Shown here: positions 14,848 through 23,283 of the stretch, piece by piece
How the letters are laid out: every line of letters starts with the position of its first letter
Position numbering within the stretch: position 1 is the first letter of the stretch
Origin: Clostridiales bacterium
GTDB taxonomy: Bacteria > Bacillota > Clostridia > Christensenellales > UBA1242
Reading direction: 5' to 3'
Length of the DNA stretch: 41,754 nucleotides
NCBI GenBank assembly: GCA_015069415.1
Contig: SVIQ01000006.1
Location: 1 to 41,754, forward strand
Program-made: the position numbers and the translations under genes
Notes under the pieces: generated by a model
The model's database searches: none
What the model saw: only the letters and a program-made list of their open reading frames with translations
What the model was told of the DNA's origin: nothing

Positions 14848-15846
14848 TTATTCTTTGTTTTTCATTTCAAAATTGTAACTTGATTCACACATTTGCTTTA
14901 AGGTGTGAGTTGCCTTAAACCCAAGTTCTCTTTCTGCTTTTTCTGGAGATGCGTAACACATGTCTACGTCACCATCTCGACGAGGAGCAAACACAAATTT
15001 AACCTTGTTTCCACACACTTCATTAAATGTGTTCACCATTTCAAGAACAGAGTAACCAGTTCCTGTTCCTAAATTGTAGACAACCAAACCTGAATTAGTT
15101 TCAAGTTTTTTAAGTGCTTTAACGTGACCCAAAGCCAAATCGCAAACATGAATGTAATCTCTTACTCCCGTTCCGTCTTTAGTGTTGTAATCATTACCGA
15201 AGATACTTAATTTTTCAAGTTTTCCAGTTGCAACTTTTGTAATATACGGCATGAGGTTGTTAGGAATACCATTTGGATCTTCACCAATCAATCCGCTTTC
15301 ATGCGCTCCGATTGGATTGAAATATCTTAAAATCGCAATATTTAAAGAATTGTCAGCAACGTACATATCTTTTAAAATTTCTTCAATGAAAAGCTTTGTT
15401 CTTCCATAAGGATTTGTTGCACTCACTGGGAAATCTTCATAAATTGGCATGCTTTCTGCTCTTCCGTAAACAGTTGCAGAAGAACTAAACACTAAATTTT
15501 TAATTTTGTGCTCTTGCATAAGTCTAATTAATGCAAGTGTGCTAAAAATGTTGTTATCATAATATTTTAACGGTTCTTTAACACTTTCTCCTACGGCTTT
15601 ATATCCCGCAAAATGCATAATAGAATCAATTTCATTTTCTTTTACTATTTTTTCAAGCAATTCGTAATCTCTTACATCTCCCTTGTAAAATTTTACCTTT
15701 TTACCTGAAATTTGTTCAATCTTTTCTTTTACAATTTCTTTACTGTTTGACAAATTGTCAATAATAACAACTTCATAACCAGCCTTTAAAAGTTCAACAG
15801 CAGTATGTGAACCAATGTAGCCTAATCCACCAGTTAATAATACCAT
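14848..15846 (-). CDS. galE: UDP-glucose 4-epimerase
   Basis: A 332-residue extended SDR interconverting UDP-glucose and UDP-galactose. N-terminal NAD motif TGGLGYIGSHTAVELL; VIIDNLSNS; MHFAGYKAVGESVKEPLKYYDNN; catalytic Ser in FSSSATVYG and YxxxK as YGRTK; YFNPIGAHESGLIGEDPNGIPNNLMPYI and GTGVRDYIHVCDLA are GalE-specific signatures. AGGAGGAAATT precedes the ATG. It stands alone, so it more likely serves cell-surface glycan precursor supply than a Leloir operon. Confidence 0.95.
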   Translation of the reverse strand: MVLLTGGLGYIGSHTAVELLKAGYEVVIIDNLSNSKEIVKEKIEQISGKKVKFYKGDVRDYELLEKIVKENEIDSIMHFAGYKAVGESVKEPLKYYDNNIFSTLALIRLMQEHKIKNLVFSSSATVYGRAESMPIYEDFPVSATNPYGRTKLFIEEILKDMYVADNSLNIAILRYFNPIGAHESGLIGEDPNGIPNNLMPYITKVATGKLEKLSIFGNDYNTKDGTGVRDYIHVCDLALGHVKALKKLETNSGLVVYNLGTGTGYSVLEMVNTFNEVCGNKVKFVFAPRRDGDVDMCYASPEKAERELGFKATHTLKQMCESSYNFEMKNKE

Positions 15847-15981
15847 AATTTCCTCCTACAATTAATTTTAACATATATGAGAGGATATTCAAAATAAAAA
15901 AAGATAAAAAATTTTTAATTTTTTTGTAAAATTATGAAAAAATCTCTTGCTTAAAGATTTTTTATATGCTAGTATAATTAA

Positions 15982-16056
15982 ACTTCTATGTTTCAGCTCT
16001 AACTAAAAAGGCGGTTTATTTGTTAGAAAAAAAGAAACAAATTTAATAGAAGTCAT
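15982..16056 (+). promoter_or_regulatory. Structured leader RNA of the ABC-2 exporter operon (candidate riboswitch)
   Basis: An extended -10 (TGCTAGTATAAT, TATAAT at 15973-15978) places the transcript start near 15984. The RNA then folds into nested helices: acttctat/atagaagt (15982-15989/16046-16053), gtttc/gaaac (15990-15994/16034-16038) and ctaac/gttag (15999-16003/16022-16026), with the apical loop containing AAGGCGG. An intrinsic terminator follows directly and the first gene starts 21 nt later. I cannot match it to a known riboswitch class. The arrangement of structured leader, terminator, then gene suggests ligand- or drug-responsive attenuation, but that is inference. Confidence 0.5.
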
Positions 16057-16084
16057 ACCAAAAGAATGCTTTTGGTGTTTTTTT
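16057..16084 (+). terminator. Leader terminator ahead of the ABC-2 operon
   Basis: Stem accaaaag/cttttggt with a 4-nt loop and seven T residues, within the 5' untranslated region. An outer catac/gtatg pairing extends it. Confidence 0.8.
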
Positions 16085-16105
16085 GTATGGTAAAAAAGGA
16101 GGAAA

Positions 16106-17095
16106 ATGTCTAATATTATACAATTTAATAACATATGTAAAGACTTCAAAATCTCAGTTCGTAAAAAAGGCATAAAGAACGCATTAATCGGCTTCTTTAA
16201 ACGCGAACATAAGACCATTGAAGCACTTAAAAACGTAAGTTTTGAAATTGAAGAAGGCGACATTGTTGGATATATCGGTCCGAACGGTGCTGGAAAAAGC
16301 ACTACGATTAAAATCATGAGCGGAATCCTGACTCCAACCTCTGGCTCTTGTTCCATCCTTGGATTCACTCCATGGAAAGACCGCAAGCAATATGTTTCAA
16401 ACATAGGTGTAGTTTTCGGTCAAAGATCTCAACTTTGGTGGGACGTGCCAATTATTGACAGTTTTGAACTGTTAAAAGATATCTACAAAATACCTAACAA
16501 AGAATACGAAGAAACTTTAAATGAACTGATTGAAACGTTGAACTTAAAAGAATTGTTAAACCGCCCTTTACGTCAGCTTTCATTAGGTCAAAAAATGAAG
16601 TGTGAACTTGCCGGTTCTCTATTACATCGCCCAAAAATCTTGTTCCTTGATGAACCAACAATCGGACTTGATGCTGTTACAAAATTAGCAGTTCGAGATT
16701 TCATCAAAGAAATCAACAAGAAATGGGGAACGACAATCATTCTAACCACTCACGACATGAGTGATATTGACGCACTCACAAACAAAATTATTTTGATTGG
16801 TCGAGGACAAATTCTTTACAAAGGAAGTTTCAGTGCAATCAAACACAAATACGATCGCATTAAACAAATTGAAGTCGAATTTAAAGAAAAATACGACAAG
16901 ATTGAATTTGATGGCTACGAAGTAATTTCTCACAATCAAAACATGGCTGTTCTAAAGAACTTACCAGAAACCACTTTTAACACGAAAGACTTTATTAATG
17001 AAATCAGTAAAAAGTATGAAGTAGTAGATTTTTCAGTTAAGTCAATTAGCGTTGATGAAATCTTAGCTCAGCTTTACACTGAATTGAAACTATAA
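16106..17095 (+). CDS. ABC-2 type transporter, ATP-binding protein
   Basis: A 329-residue ATPase of the COG4586-like group that works with paired ABC-2 permeases. Walker A GPNGAGKSTTIK, Q-loop region VVFGQRSQLWWDVP, signature LSLGQKMKCELAGSLLH, Walker B ILFLDEPTIGLD, switch His in TTHDMSD. The N-terminal insertion before IEALKNVSFEI and a C-terminal extension beyond residue 240 are normal for this group. Ribosome binding site GGAGG. It is followed at 10 nt by a permease gene and then a second permease, all on one strand, forming a complete exporter. Substrate unknown. Confidence 0.9.
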   Translation: MSNIIQFNNICKDFKISVRKKGIKNALIGFFKREHKTIEALKNVSFEIEEGDIVGYIGPNGAGKSTTIKIMSGILTPTSGSCSILGFTPWKDRKQYVSNIGVVFGQRSQLWWDVPIIDSFELLKDIYKIPNKEYEETLNELIETLNLKELLNRPLRQLSLGQKMKCELAGSLLHRPKILFLDEPTIGLDAVTKLAVRDFIKEINKKWGTTIILTTHDMSDIDALTNKIILIGRGQILYKGSFSAIKHKYDRIKQIEVEFKEKYDKIEFDGYEVISHNQNMAVLKNLPETTFNTKDFINEISKKYEVVDFSVKSISVDEILAQLYTELKL

Positions 17096-17105
17096 GGAGT
17101 CAAAT

Positions 17106-17903
17106 ATGAATGCTTATAGTGGACTATTTAAAATGACCTTTAAAGGCGAATTACAGTACAGAGCAAAAGCAATCTCAGGAATGACAACACAGTTGTTTTG
17201 GGGAATTATGTACATTTACTTGTACACTGCTTTCATGGGCGGAAAAATTATTGAAGGATTTTCAGTATCTCAAATGGCAAGTTACATATGGCTTGGACAA
17301 GCATTCTTCGTCTTAAGATATGTTGAACTTCCTAAAAAATGTGGAAAAGAAATTGAAAACGGTGACGTTTGTTATAAGTTTGTTCGACCAGTTGACCTTT
17401 ACAATCAATGGTTTTTCGAACATCTTGGTTACAAACTTTCCGCCACCCTACTAAGATTTTTACCAATTACAGTTGTTGCATTCTTACTTCCTAAATCTAT
17501 TGGACTGTCTGCACCTGTTAGTTTCACCGCTTTCCTATTATTTTTAATTTCATTACTAATCGGTGCCGTCCTAATGTCAGCGTTGTCTATGATTGTTGTG
17601 TATTTAACATTCAAGACAATGTCTCCAAAAGGAACATCAACAATTGTTCAAACAATTTCTGGACTTCTTGGAGGATTCTTCATTCCTCTCCCACTTATGC
17701 CTCAAGCTGTTCAAACCATTTTAAATTATCTTCCATTTAGATACATTGCCGACTTGCCTCTTAGAATTTACATTGGAAACATCGGTGTTCAATCTGCACT
17801 TATGTATATCGGAATTTCTTTATTATGGCTCATTGGATTAGTTGTAATTGGAAAATTATTACTAAAAAATGCCTTAAAGAAAACGGTAATTCAAGGAGGT
17901 TAA
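17106..17903 (+). CDS. ABC-2 type permease, first subunit
   Basis: 265 residues with six predicted membrane segments (for example QLFWGIMYIYLYTAFMG and SLLIGAVLMSALSMIVVYL). The motif EIENGDVCYKFVRPVDLYNQWF is the cytoplasmic ENGD...RPV element of COG4587/COG3694-type permeases. Ribosome binding site AAGGAG. Heterodimer partner of the next gene, with the preceding ATPase. Confidence 0.87.
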   Translation: MNAYSGLFKMTFKGELQYRAKAISGMTTQLFWGIMYIYLYTAFMGGKIIEGFSVSQMASYIWLGQAFFVLRYVELPKKCGKEIENGDVCYKFVRPVDLYNQWFFEHLGYKLSATLLRFLPITVVAFLLPKSIGLSAPVSFTAFLLFLISLLIGAVLMSALSMIVVYLTFKTMSPKGTSTIVQTISGLLGGFFIPLPLMPQAVQTILNYLPFRYIADLPLRIYIGNIGVQSALMYIGISLLWLIGLVVIGKLLLKNALKKTVIQGG

Positions 17904-17904
17904 A

Positions 17905-18684
17905 ATGCTATATAACAGATATTTAAAAATGCATAGAAAATCATCCTTTCAATATAAAGGAAATATGGTAATGTTATCCATTTCTTCAGTTTTAATCTCA
18001 ATTTCAGAATTAATAGCAGTATTTTTAATGTTTAGAAATTTTAAAACTGTAGGAAACTGGGGATTTTATGAAACAGCTTTGATGTTTGGACTTATTACAA
18101 CTATTTACTCTTTCACAGAATGTTTCGCGAGAGGTTTTGACGAATTTTCAAAATTAATCAAAAACGGAGATTTAGATAGACTAATGGTCAGACCTGTAAA
18201 CATAATTTATCAAATCTTTGGCTCAAAAATGGAATTTTCGAAACTGTCAAGAGTAGTTCTCGGATTAACAGTTATTGGTATATCTTTAGCAAAGCTAAGC
18301 ATTAACTGGACAGTTGCAAAAGTTTTGGTTTTAATTCTTACACTTTCTTGTGGATGCTTAGTGATTTTAGGTGTTATGATGGTAGGTGCTGGAATAAGCG
18401 TTTTCTCTGTTGAAAATCTAGAGTTTATTAATATTATCACAAACGGAGCTAAAGAAATTGGCTATTACCCTATCGACATTTACAACAAATGGTTGAGTAG
18501 GATTTTCACATTTATCATTCCGGTAGCATGTTTCAATTATCTTCCTATATCATATCTTATAGGAATAGGAAGTCTTCCAAACATTGTGTATGCTCTATCT
18601 CCGCTTTACGGATTAATATTCTTCATCCCGTGTCTACTTTTCTTCTTGTGGTCACTCAAGAAATATCAAAGTACAGGAACATAA
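17905..18684 (+). CDS. ABC-2 type permease, second subunit
   Basis: 259 residues, six predicted membrane segments, again with the cytoplasmic motif LIKNGDLDRLMVRPVNIIYQIFG, so it is a paralogue of the first permease. AAGGAGG overlaps the end of the previous gene and the start lies 1 nt past its stop, which implies coupled translation. Last gene of the exporter operon. Confidence 0.87.
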   Translation: MLYNRYLKMHRKSSFQYKGNMVMLSISSVLISISELIAVFLMFRNFKTVGNWGFYETALMFGLITTIYSFTECFARGFDEFSKLIKNGDLDRLMVRPVNIIYQIFGSKMEFSKLSRVVLGLTVIGISLAKLSINWTVAKVLVLILTLSCGCLVILGVMMVGAGISVFSVENLEFINIITNGAKEIGYYPIDIYNKWLSRIFTFIIPVACFNYLPISYLIGIGSLPNIVYALSPLYGLIFFIPCLLFFLWSLKKYQSTGT

Positions 18685-18709
18685 AAAACACCAGAAATGG
18701 TGTTTTTTG
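18683..18709 (+). terminator. Terminator of the ABC-2 operon
   Basis: 10-bp stem aaaaaacacc/ggtgtttttt, bidirectional, shared with the convergent DUF378 gene. Confidence 0.85.
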
Positions 18710-18710
18710 T

Positions 18711-18962
18711 TTAAAAATCATCTTCAACCTTTATTTCTTTAGGTTTTTTCTTTTTGTAACCGTACAATTTTAATTTACCCTTTTTAAATGTTGTAATGAC
18801 AAGAATGTAGACACTTGCAATACCAATTATAACGTAAATTATTCTACTGAACACGTTTGCTTGTGTTCCAAAAATTCCAGCAACAAAATCGTATTGGAGT
18901 GCACCTATCATCAACCAATTAAAACCACCCAAACAAGTCAAAATAAAAGCAACAATTCTCAT
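18711..18962 (-). CDS. DUF378 family small membrane protein
   Basis: 83 residues with two membrane helices: RIVAFILTCLGGFNWLMIGAL and RIIYVIIGIASVYILVIT. GGFNWLMIGALQYDFVAGIFG is the DUF378 (YuzA-like) signature. The basic/acidic C-terminal tail KKKKPKEIKVEDDF is cytoplasmic. Ribosome binding site AGGAG. Function of the family is unknown. Confidence 0.88.
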   Translation of the reverse strand: MRIVAFILTCLGGFNWLMIGALQYDFVAGIFGTQANVFSRIIYVIIGIASVYILVITTFKKGKLKLYGYKKKKPKEIKVEDDF

Positions 18963-19007
18963 AATTTCTCCTAAAATTATTTTTAACTTGTTTTTTGTTT
19001 CTATACA

Positions 19008-20168
19008 TTAATTTTCGTCGTCGTATTTATGTATTTCTTTTTGGATTTTTTTGTACTTGTGTGATTCTTTTACTTCAACAACAGAATATGGACAAGCTGT
19101 GTAACACTTAAAACAATGAATACATTTTGATTGATCTACACATGCGTAAAGTTCGCCATTTTTGTCCAATTTCATCATAATAGCTTTGCTTGGACAAATT
19201 TTAGAGCAAACGCCACATCCTTTACATTTTGATGCATCAATTACAACTTTCTTAGTACCATGATTTAAAAATCTGTTAAATTTTCTTGTAGACTTTGTTA
19301 TTTTAGTCTTGTTGTTAAACTCATACAAATTGTAATCCTCTAACGAAAAGTCTTCGATTTTAGCGTCCTTTAATTTGTAAGGAGTTTCATCTACCACTCC
19401 TCTTTTAATCGCCGTTCCAACAATAGTGTCTCTCATGTTAAGACCTAAAATTTCACAAGCACATGCATCAAGAGCGAACGGACAATCACTTACTCCAACA
19501 AAAGACAACATTCTTTGCGTCTTTTCAGCCTCAAGAGTTACAACAGCATCTAATACGTTTAGTGTTAGTTTGTCTTTTAAAAGTTCATACAAGTCTATTA
19601 AATAATGATTGAAATCTTCAATTTCTTCCATTTGATTTAAAATTTGAGTTTTAAGTTCTCCCGGAACTAGACCAAACAAATTTTGAGTTGCTCCTACGTA
19701 GCCAATCTTGTTATCCATTTTTAGTTTGCCTACATTTATGATTGCATCAACTCTGTTTACAACATCTAACAATGTGAAACTTTTTGCCTTAACTCCCTTT
19801 TGAAATTCAATCGTTGTTGTTGACAAATCATTATTGAGTTCACAAGTTGTGTTGTTTGCAACTCCTAACATTCCCGTGTTCAAATATAACTCTTCTAACG
19901 ATGTTTGACTATATTTTTTGTAAGGACTGTCAGCGACAATACATTTGTGCCCAAGCGAAGAAAAATAATTCACAATAGTTTGAACTACAGATGGATGCGT
20001 TGTCCTTGCCAAATCAGGATTTGCATTCTCAGGTAGCGCAGGTTTTATCAAAACTGTAGAACGAGGTTTTAATTTTAATGAAAAATTTTCAAAAGCGCTA
20101 AACACCGCTTTTTCCATTTCTGAATTGTTGTAATCATCTAAATGTTTTATACTTACTATACTACTCAT
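19008..20168 (-). CDS. DUF362 domain protein with C-terminal 2x[4Fe-4S] ferredoxin
   Basis: 386 residues. Residues 1-270 match the DUF362 fold (VLIKPALPENANPD, TTHPSVVQTIVNYFSSLGHKCIVADSP, INVGKLKMDNKIGYVGATQNLFGLVPG). The C-terminus has two cysteine clusters, CKGCGVCSKICP and CIHCFKCYTACP, each suited to a 4Fe-4S cluster, so it is probably a redox protein; partners are unknown. No ribosome binding site precedes ATG 20168. A TTGACA-17-TAGCAT promoter ends 6 nt before the ATG, so the mRNA is probably leaderless. Divergent from the small gene at 20257. Confidence 0.85.
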   Translation of the reverse strand: MSSIVSIKHLDDYNNSEMEKAVFSAFENFSLKLKPRSTVLIKPALPENANPDLARTTHPSVVQTIVNYFSSLGHKCIVADSPYKKYSQTSLEELYLNTGMLGVANNTTCELNNDLSTTTIEFQKGVKAKSFTLLDVVNRVDAIINVGKLKMDNKIGYVGATQNLFGLVPGELKTQILNQMEEIEDFNHYLIDLYELLKDKLTLNVLDAVVTLEAEKTQRMLSFVGVSDCPFALDACACEILGLNMRDTIVGTAIKRGVVDETPYKLKDAKIEDFSLEDYNLYEFNNKTKITKSTRKFNRFLNHGTKKVVIDASKCKGCGVCSKICPSKAIMMKLDKNGELYACVDQSKCIHCFKCYTACPYSVVEVKESHKYKKIQKEIHKYDDEN

Positions 20169-20174
20169 GTGTAT

Positions 20175-20203
20175 ATGCTACTAAATCTTATGAAAAATGT
20201 CAA
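20175..20203 (-). promoter_or_regulatory. Promoter of the DUF362 gene, leaderless geometry
   Basis: Minus strand TTGACA (20198-20203), 17 nt, TAGCAT (20175-20180), then 6 nt to the ATG at 20168. Confidence 0.6.
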
Positions 20204-20221
20204 ATATATGCTCAAATTTAA

Positions 20222-20250
20222 TTGATTTTTTTTGCATTAATGAATACAAT
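20222..20250 (+). promoter_or_regulatory. Promoter of the small gene at 20257, leaderless geometry
   Basis: TTGATT (20222-20227), 17 nt, TACAAT (20245-20250), then 6 nt to ATG 20257. It lies back to back with the DUF362 promoter. Confidence 0.6.
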
Positions 20251-20256
20251 ATGAGT

Positions 20257-20511
20257 ATGATCAAGATCTGGGGAAAAGTTGTTAAAAACGAAATAATAAA
20301 AAAACACATGGCAATTGAAATTGACGAAACTGCCACTACTTTTTTTGATATGCTTAGAACAATCAGCGAAAAATTGAATTTGCCTACTCCAGTCTTACTA
20401 GACAAACATGTTTACGATTTTAACGTATTTCACATTTGTATATTCAATCCAGATGATTATGTTGAAGTTGTAAATTTTGATAAGTTTATTTTAGAACTTG
20501 TTAGCACTTAA
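20257..20511 (+). CDS. Small protein of unknown function, 84 aa
   Basis: The frame is open from 20197, but the promoter at 20222-20250 makes upstream starts impossible, so I start at ATG 20257 (ATG 20251 is the alternative). The product begins MIKIWGKVVKNEIIKKHMAIEI, a beta-hairpin-like opening, and continues TFFDMLRTISEKLNLPTPVLLDKHVYDFN and ending PDDYVEVVNFDKFILELV. It looks like a compact conserved clostridial protein, but I cannot name the family. No signal peptide, membrane segment or cysteine cluster. No terminator is obvious before the greA promoter region. Confidence 0.7.
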   Translation: MIKIWGKVVKNEIIKKHMAIEIDETATTFFDMLRTISEKLNLPTPVLLDKHVYDFNVFHICIFNPDDYVEVVNFDKFILELVST

Positions 20512-20675
20512 ATTTGTTGTATATTTTAAAATTTCTGGAATATAATATTAAAGCAAATTAATTAAATTTAATCATCAAAATCCTTGACTTTGATTTTATG
20601 GTTATGATATAATCAAAAAGTTGCGATAGGTTTCTATTGCAATTATTTATTGGACTAATTATTGAGGAGAAAAAT

Positions 20676-21149
20676 ATGGACGAAAAGAATTTTATGACAG
20701 TTGAAGGCCTCGAACGCACTAAAGAAAGATTAAACTACTTAAAAAGCGTTGAAAGACAAAATGTGGCTGACAAAATTGCTGAAGCTAGAAGCTATGGTGA
20801 CTTAAGCGAAAACAGTGAGTACGAAGTTGCTCGTGAAGAACAATCTCGTCTCGAAGCTGAAATCTTCGAACTTGAAAACAAACTTAAAAATGCTGAAATC
20901 ATTGACACAACTAATCTTAAAACTAACAAAGTTTCAGTTGGATGCAAAGTTAAAGTTTTAAATCTTGCCATGAATCGTTCATTTGAATATACTATCGTTG
21001 GAGACACTGACTCTAATCCTTTAAAAGGACTTATCAGTAATGTATCTCCTATCGGTGCGGGTTTACTCGGCAAGAAAATCGGAGAAACTGTTGCAATTAA
21101 AACTCCAGCAGGCATTTCTAAATTCAAAATTGAAAAAATCGAAATCTAA
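20676..21149 (+). CDS. greA: Transcription elongation factor GreA
   Basis: 157 residues from ATG 20676, chosen because GAGGAGAAAAAT precedes it; the longer frame adds a non-conserved leader. N-terminal antiparallel coiled coil with RTKERLNYLKSVERQNVADKI and the acidic tip motif SYGDLSENSEYEVAREEQ, whose Asp and Glu enter the RNA polymerase secondary channel to stimulate cleavage of backtracked RNA. C-terminal FKBP-like domain ends NPLKGLISNVSPIGAGLLGKKIGE and AGISKFKIEKI. Normal length. Confidence 0.96.
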   Translation: MDEKNFMTVEGLERTKERLNYLKSVERQNVADKIAEARSYGDLSENSEYEVAREEQSRLEAEIFELENKLKNAEIIDTTNLKTNKVSVGCKVKVLNLAMNRSFEYTIVGDTDSNPLKGLISNVSPIGAGLLGKKIGETVAIKTPAGISKFKIEKIEI

Positions 21150-21173
21150 AAAGAAAATCTTTTTAGATTTTTT
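21142..21173 (+). terminator. Terminator of greA
   Basis: 12-bp stem aaatctaaaaag/ctttttagattt, overlapping the stop codon, then a T-rich run. Confidence 0.8.
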
Positions 21174-21180
21174 ATTTAAC

Positions 21181-21210
21181 AAAAAAACGAACAGATTTGT
21201 TCGTTTTTTT
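21181..21210 (-). terminator. Terminator of the cardiolipin synthase gene
   Basis: 12-bp stem aaaaaaacgaac/gttcgttttttt abutting the cls stop codon; usable on both strands. Confidence 0.8.
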
Positions 21211-22759
21211 AAAGCATTGGTGTAAATATTTTAATGACTGCACAAAGAAGTCTTAAGAAAGCATTTTGTTTGTAATCTTTCATGTCAATTGACATTGCAA
21301 ACAAATGCTCAAAATCTGATTTAATATCTTTTAAACAATCGGTTTTACACATTAAAACTCCACATTCATAGTGATGGAGCAAACTTCTATAGTCGAAATT
21401 AATCGTTCCAACAATTCCAATTTCATCATCGCACAAAATTTGTTTTGAATGTATGAATCCTTTTTCAAACTCATAAATTTTTACGCCAGCTTCTTGCAAG
21501 TTTTTATAATTAGACCTTGTCAGCCCAAAAATAATTTTCTTGTCTGGAATGTGCGGAGTTATTATTCTAACATCAACCCCTCTTCGGCTAGCCCTCATTA
21601 AAGCGTTTCTTAATTTGTTGTCTAATATTAAATACGGCGTTGTAATCCATATGTATTTTTTCGCTTGGTCAATCATGTTAAGATAAACATTGACCGCCAC
21701 CCTATCTTGAATTTCAAATCTAGGACCATCTCCATATGGACAAACAAATCCATTCCCTGACACAGGTTTCTCAATGTCTACTAAATACTTTGAAAACTCT
21801 TCATTTTTCATCGATTGAACATTAAACAATTGCAAGAACATAGTCGTTAAATTTTTAACAGCCTCTCCTTCAATTTTTACACCCGTATCTTTCCAATAAC
21901 CATAAGGTTGAACAATATTTGCGTATTCATCTGCAATATTTAATCCACTTATAAATCCAATCTGTCCATCGATTACAGCAATTTTTCTGTGGTCTCTATT
22001 GTTATGGAACGCAGAAATAATTGGAACAAATGAGTTAAATTTAACACATTTAATTCCCAATTTACTCATACGTTTTGCATAGTTGTTAGGAAGTTTGTTG
22101 ATTGTTCCAAGGTCATCATACATAACTCTTACTTCAACACCCTCTCTAACCTTTTGCTCTAGAACTTTTAATATCTTATTCCAAATTTGACCGCGTTCAA
22201 TGATGAAATACTCTAAGAAAATAAAGTTTTTAGCGTTTTCTAATTCTTTAATCAATTCTTCATAAAACAATTCGCCAGTTTTTAAATACTTAGTGCTATT
22301 GTTTGAATATGTTTTAAAATCTGCAACCGTATGCAAATAATTGAACTGTCCGTAATATTCTCCCAAGCCTTGCTTTAAATTATCTTGCTCTTGCTCCGTG
22401 TATGTAGAATATTTTTTACCCTCTTTCATAACTTGTTTAAAGTATTTTCTATGCTTAAGAGGAGGTCGTCTTCTTACAAACAAAAAGTAAAGTCCAATTC
22501 CTAAAATCGGGAACAACAAACATATGAAAACCCACGCAAGTTGTCCTTCAATTGTCATGTTTGAGTTAATAATTCTAATTACCAGCACTAATGCAAGTAA
22601 ACTTAAAATTGCATCTACCGGAATAAAGATATTGTTGATAACTAAAGGATAATAAATATTTAATATGTACGGCAAAATAATTGATACTATAATTTGAAGT
22701 ATTATAGTAACAACCACCAACATCATTCTACTGAAAACTAATTTAAAAAATTTTTTCAT
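21209..22759 (-). CDS. cls: Cardiolipin synthase, phospholipase D family
   Basis: 516 residues. Three N-terminal hydrophobic segments (residues about 11-90, the usual two-helix PLDc_N region with an extra upstream helix) anchor the enzyme. Two HKD catalytic motifs follow: HRKIAVIDGQIGFISGLNIADEY from about residue 257 and HSKQILCDDEIGIVGTINFDYRSL from about residue 437. Both His-Lys-Asp sets are intact. It joins two phosphatidylglycerols to give cardiolipin and glycerol. An AAGGAT stands very close to the ATG, so the start is acceptable but the spacing is tight. Single-gene unit. Confidence 0.93.
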   Translation of the reverse strand: MKKFFKLVFSRMMLVVVTIILQIIVSIILPYILNIYYPLVINNIFIPVDAILSLLALVLVIRIINSNMTIEGQLAWVFICLLFPILGIGLYFLFVRRRPPLKHRKYFKQVMKEGKKYSTYTEQEQDNLKQGLGEYYGQFNYLHTVADFKTYSNNSTKYLKTGELFYEELIKELENAKNFIFLEYFIIERGQIWNKILKVLEQKVREGVEVRVMYDDLGTINKLPNNYAKRMSKLGIKCVKFNSFVPIISAFHNNRDHRKIAVIDGQIGFISGLNIADEYANIVQPYGYWKDTGVKIEGEAVKNLTTMFLQLFNVQSMKNEEFSKYLVDIEKPVSGNGFVCPYGDGPRFEIQDRVAVNVYLNMIDQAKKYIWITTPYLILDNKLRNALMRASRRGVDVRIITPHIPDKKIIFGLTRSNYKNLQEAGVKIYEFEKGFIHSKQILCDDEIGIVGTINFDYRSLLHHYECGVLMCKTDCLKDIKSDFEHLFAMSIDMKDYKQNAFLRLLCAVIKIFTPML

Positions 22760-22894
22760 ATCCTTAGTTTACTCGTCCTGTTATTTTATATTTGAAAATT
22801 AAAATTTTCATTTGTTTTTATATATTTTATATTATATATTAATCAGTTTTTTTAGTCAAGTAAATAAAAATATAATATATCTTTTTTGAATTAC

Positions 22895-22923
22895 TTGCCA
22901 AATTAGAAAAAATGGATTATTAT
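22895..22923 (+). promoter_or_regulatory. Promoter of tRNA-Gln(CTG)
   Basis: TTGCCA (22895-22900), 17 nt, TATTAT (22918-22923), 17 nt before the tRNA. Confidence 0.6.
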
Positions 22924-22940
22924 AAAAGTGAAATTATTAA

Positions 22941-23015
22941 TGGGGTATCGCCAAGCGGTAAGGCAACGGCCTCTGACTCCGTCACACGTTGGTTCGAATC
23001 CAACTACCCCAGCCA
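22941..23015 (+). tRNA. tRNA-Gln (anticodon CTG)
   Basis: Same acceptor (TGGGGTA/TACCCCA), D-arm and discriminator as tRNA-Gln(TTG) at 1825-1899 but anticodon CTG and different anticodon and T stems; encoded CCA. Followed by a copy of the same trailer element. Confidence 0.95.
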
Positions 23016-23160
23016 GCGAGAAAGCACAAGCTTTTATGCTTGTGTTTTTTATTCAAAAAACACAAATTCATTCTAACGCTTGCCTTTCTCGCTTCCCCAT
23101 TTCAAATCTAGTTCTCATGGGGACCCCGAAAAAATTACTTAGCCTTTACTAGAATTTCAT
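23016..23160 (+). ncRNA. Structured trailer element after tRNA-Gln(CTG)
   Basis: Homologue of the element at 1680-1824. Long stem gcgagaaag..caagc/gcttgcctttctcgc, inner hairpin ttgtgtttttt/aaaaaacacaa, second stem ccccat/atgggg, then ggaccccgaaaaa. The arms differ from the other copy yet remain complementary. Unlike elements A and B there is no obvious copy of the tRNA tail at the far end. The rest of the gap to 23283 holds only the terminator of the next gene. Confidence 0.5.
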
Positions 23161-23252
23161 GTTATCCCTTCGAGGCATTCGTCTAATCTTCATTATTTTT
23201 GTAAATATAAATTTTTAATTTTCTCGTTTTTCATTGTTTTTAATCATATAAC

Positions 23253-23281
23253 AAAAATCGCTAGTAACTCTAGCGATTTTT
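23253..23281 (-). terminator. Terminator of the lipoprotein gene
   Basis: 11-bp stem aaaatcgctag/ctagcgatttt directly after the stop at 23284 on the minus strand. Confidence 0.8.
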
Positions 23282-23283
23282 AA

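Noticed and set aside
16003..16404. 133-codon minus-strand ORF over the exporter leader
   Set aside because: It is antisense to the Walker A part of the ATPase gene and to the leader RNA; the plus-strand gene is clearly real.
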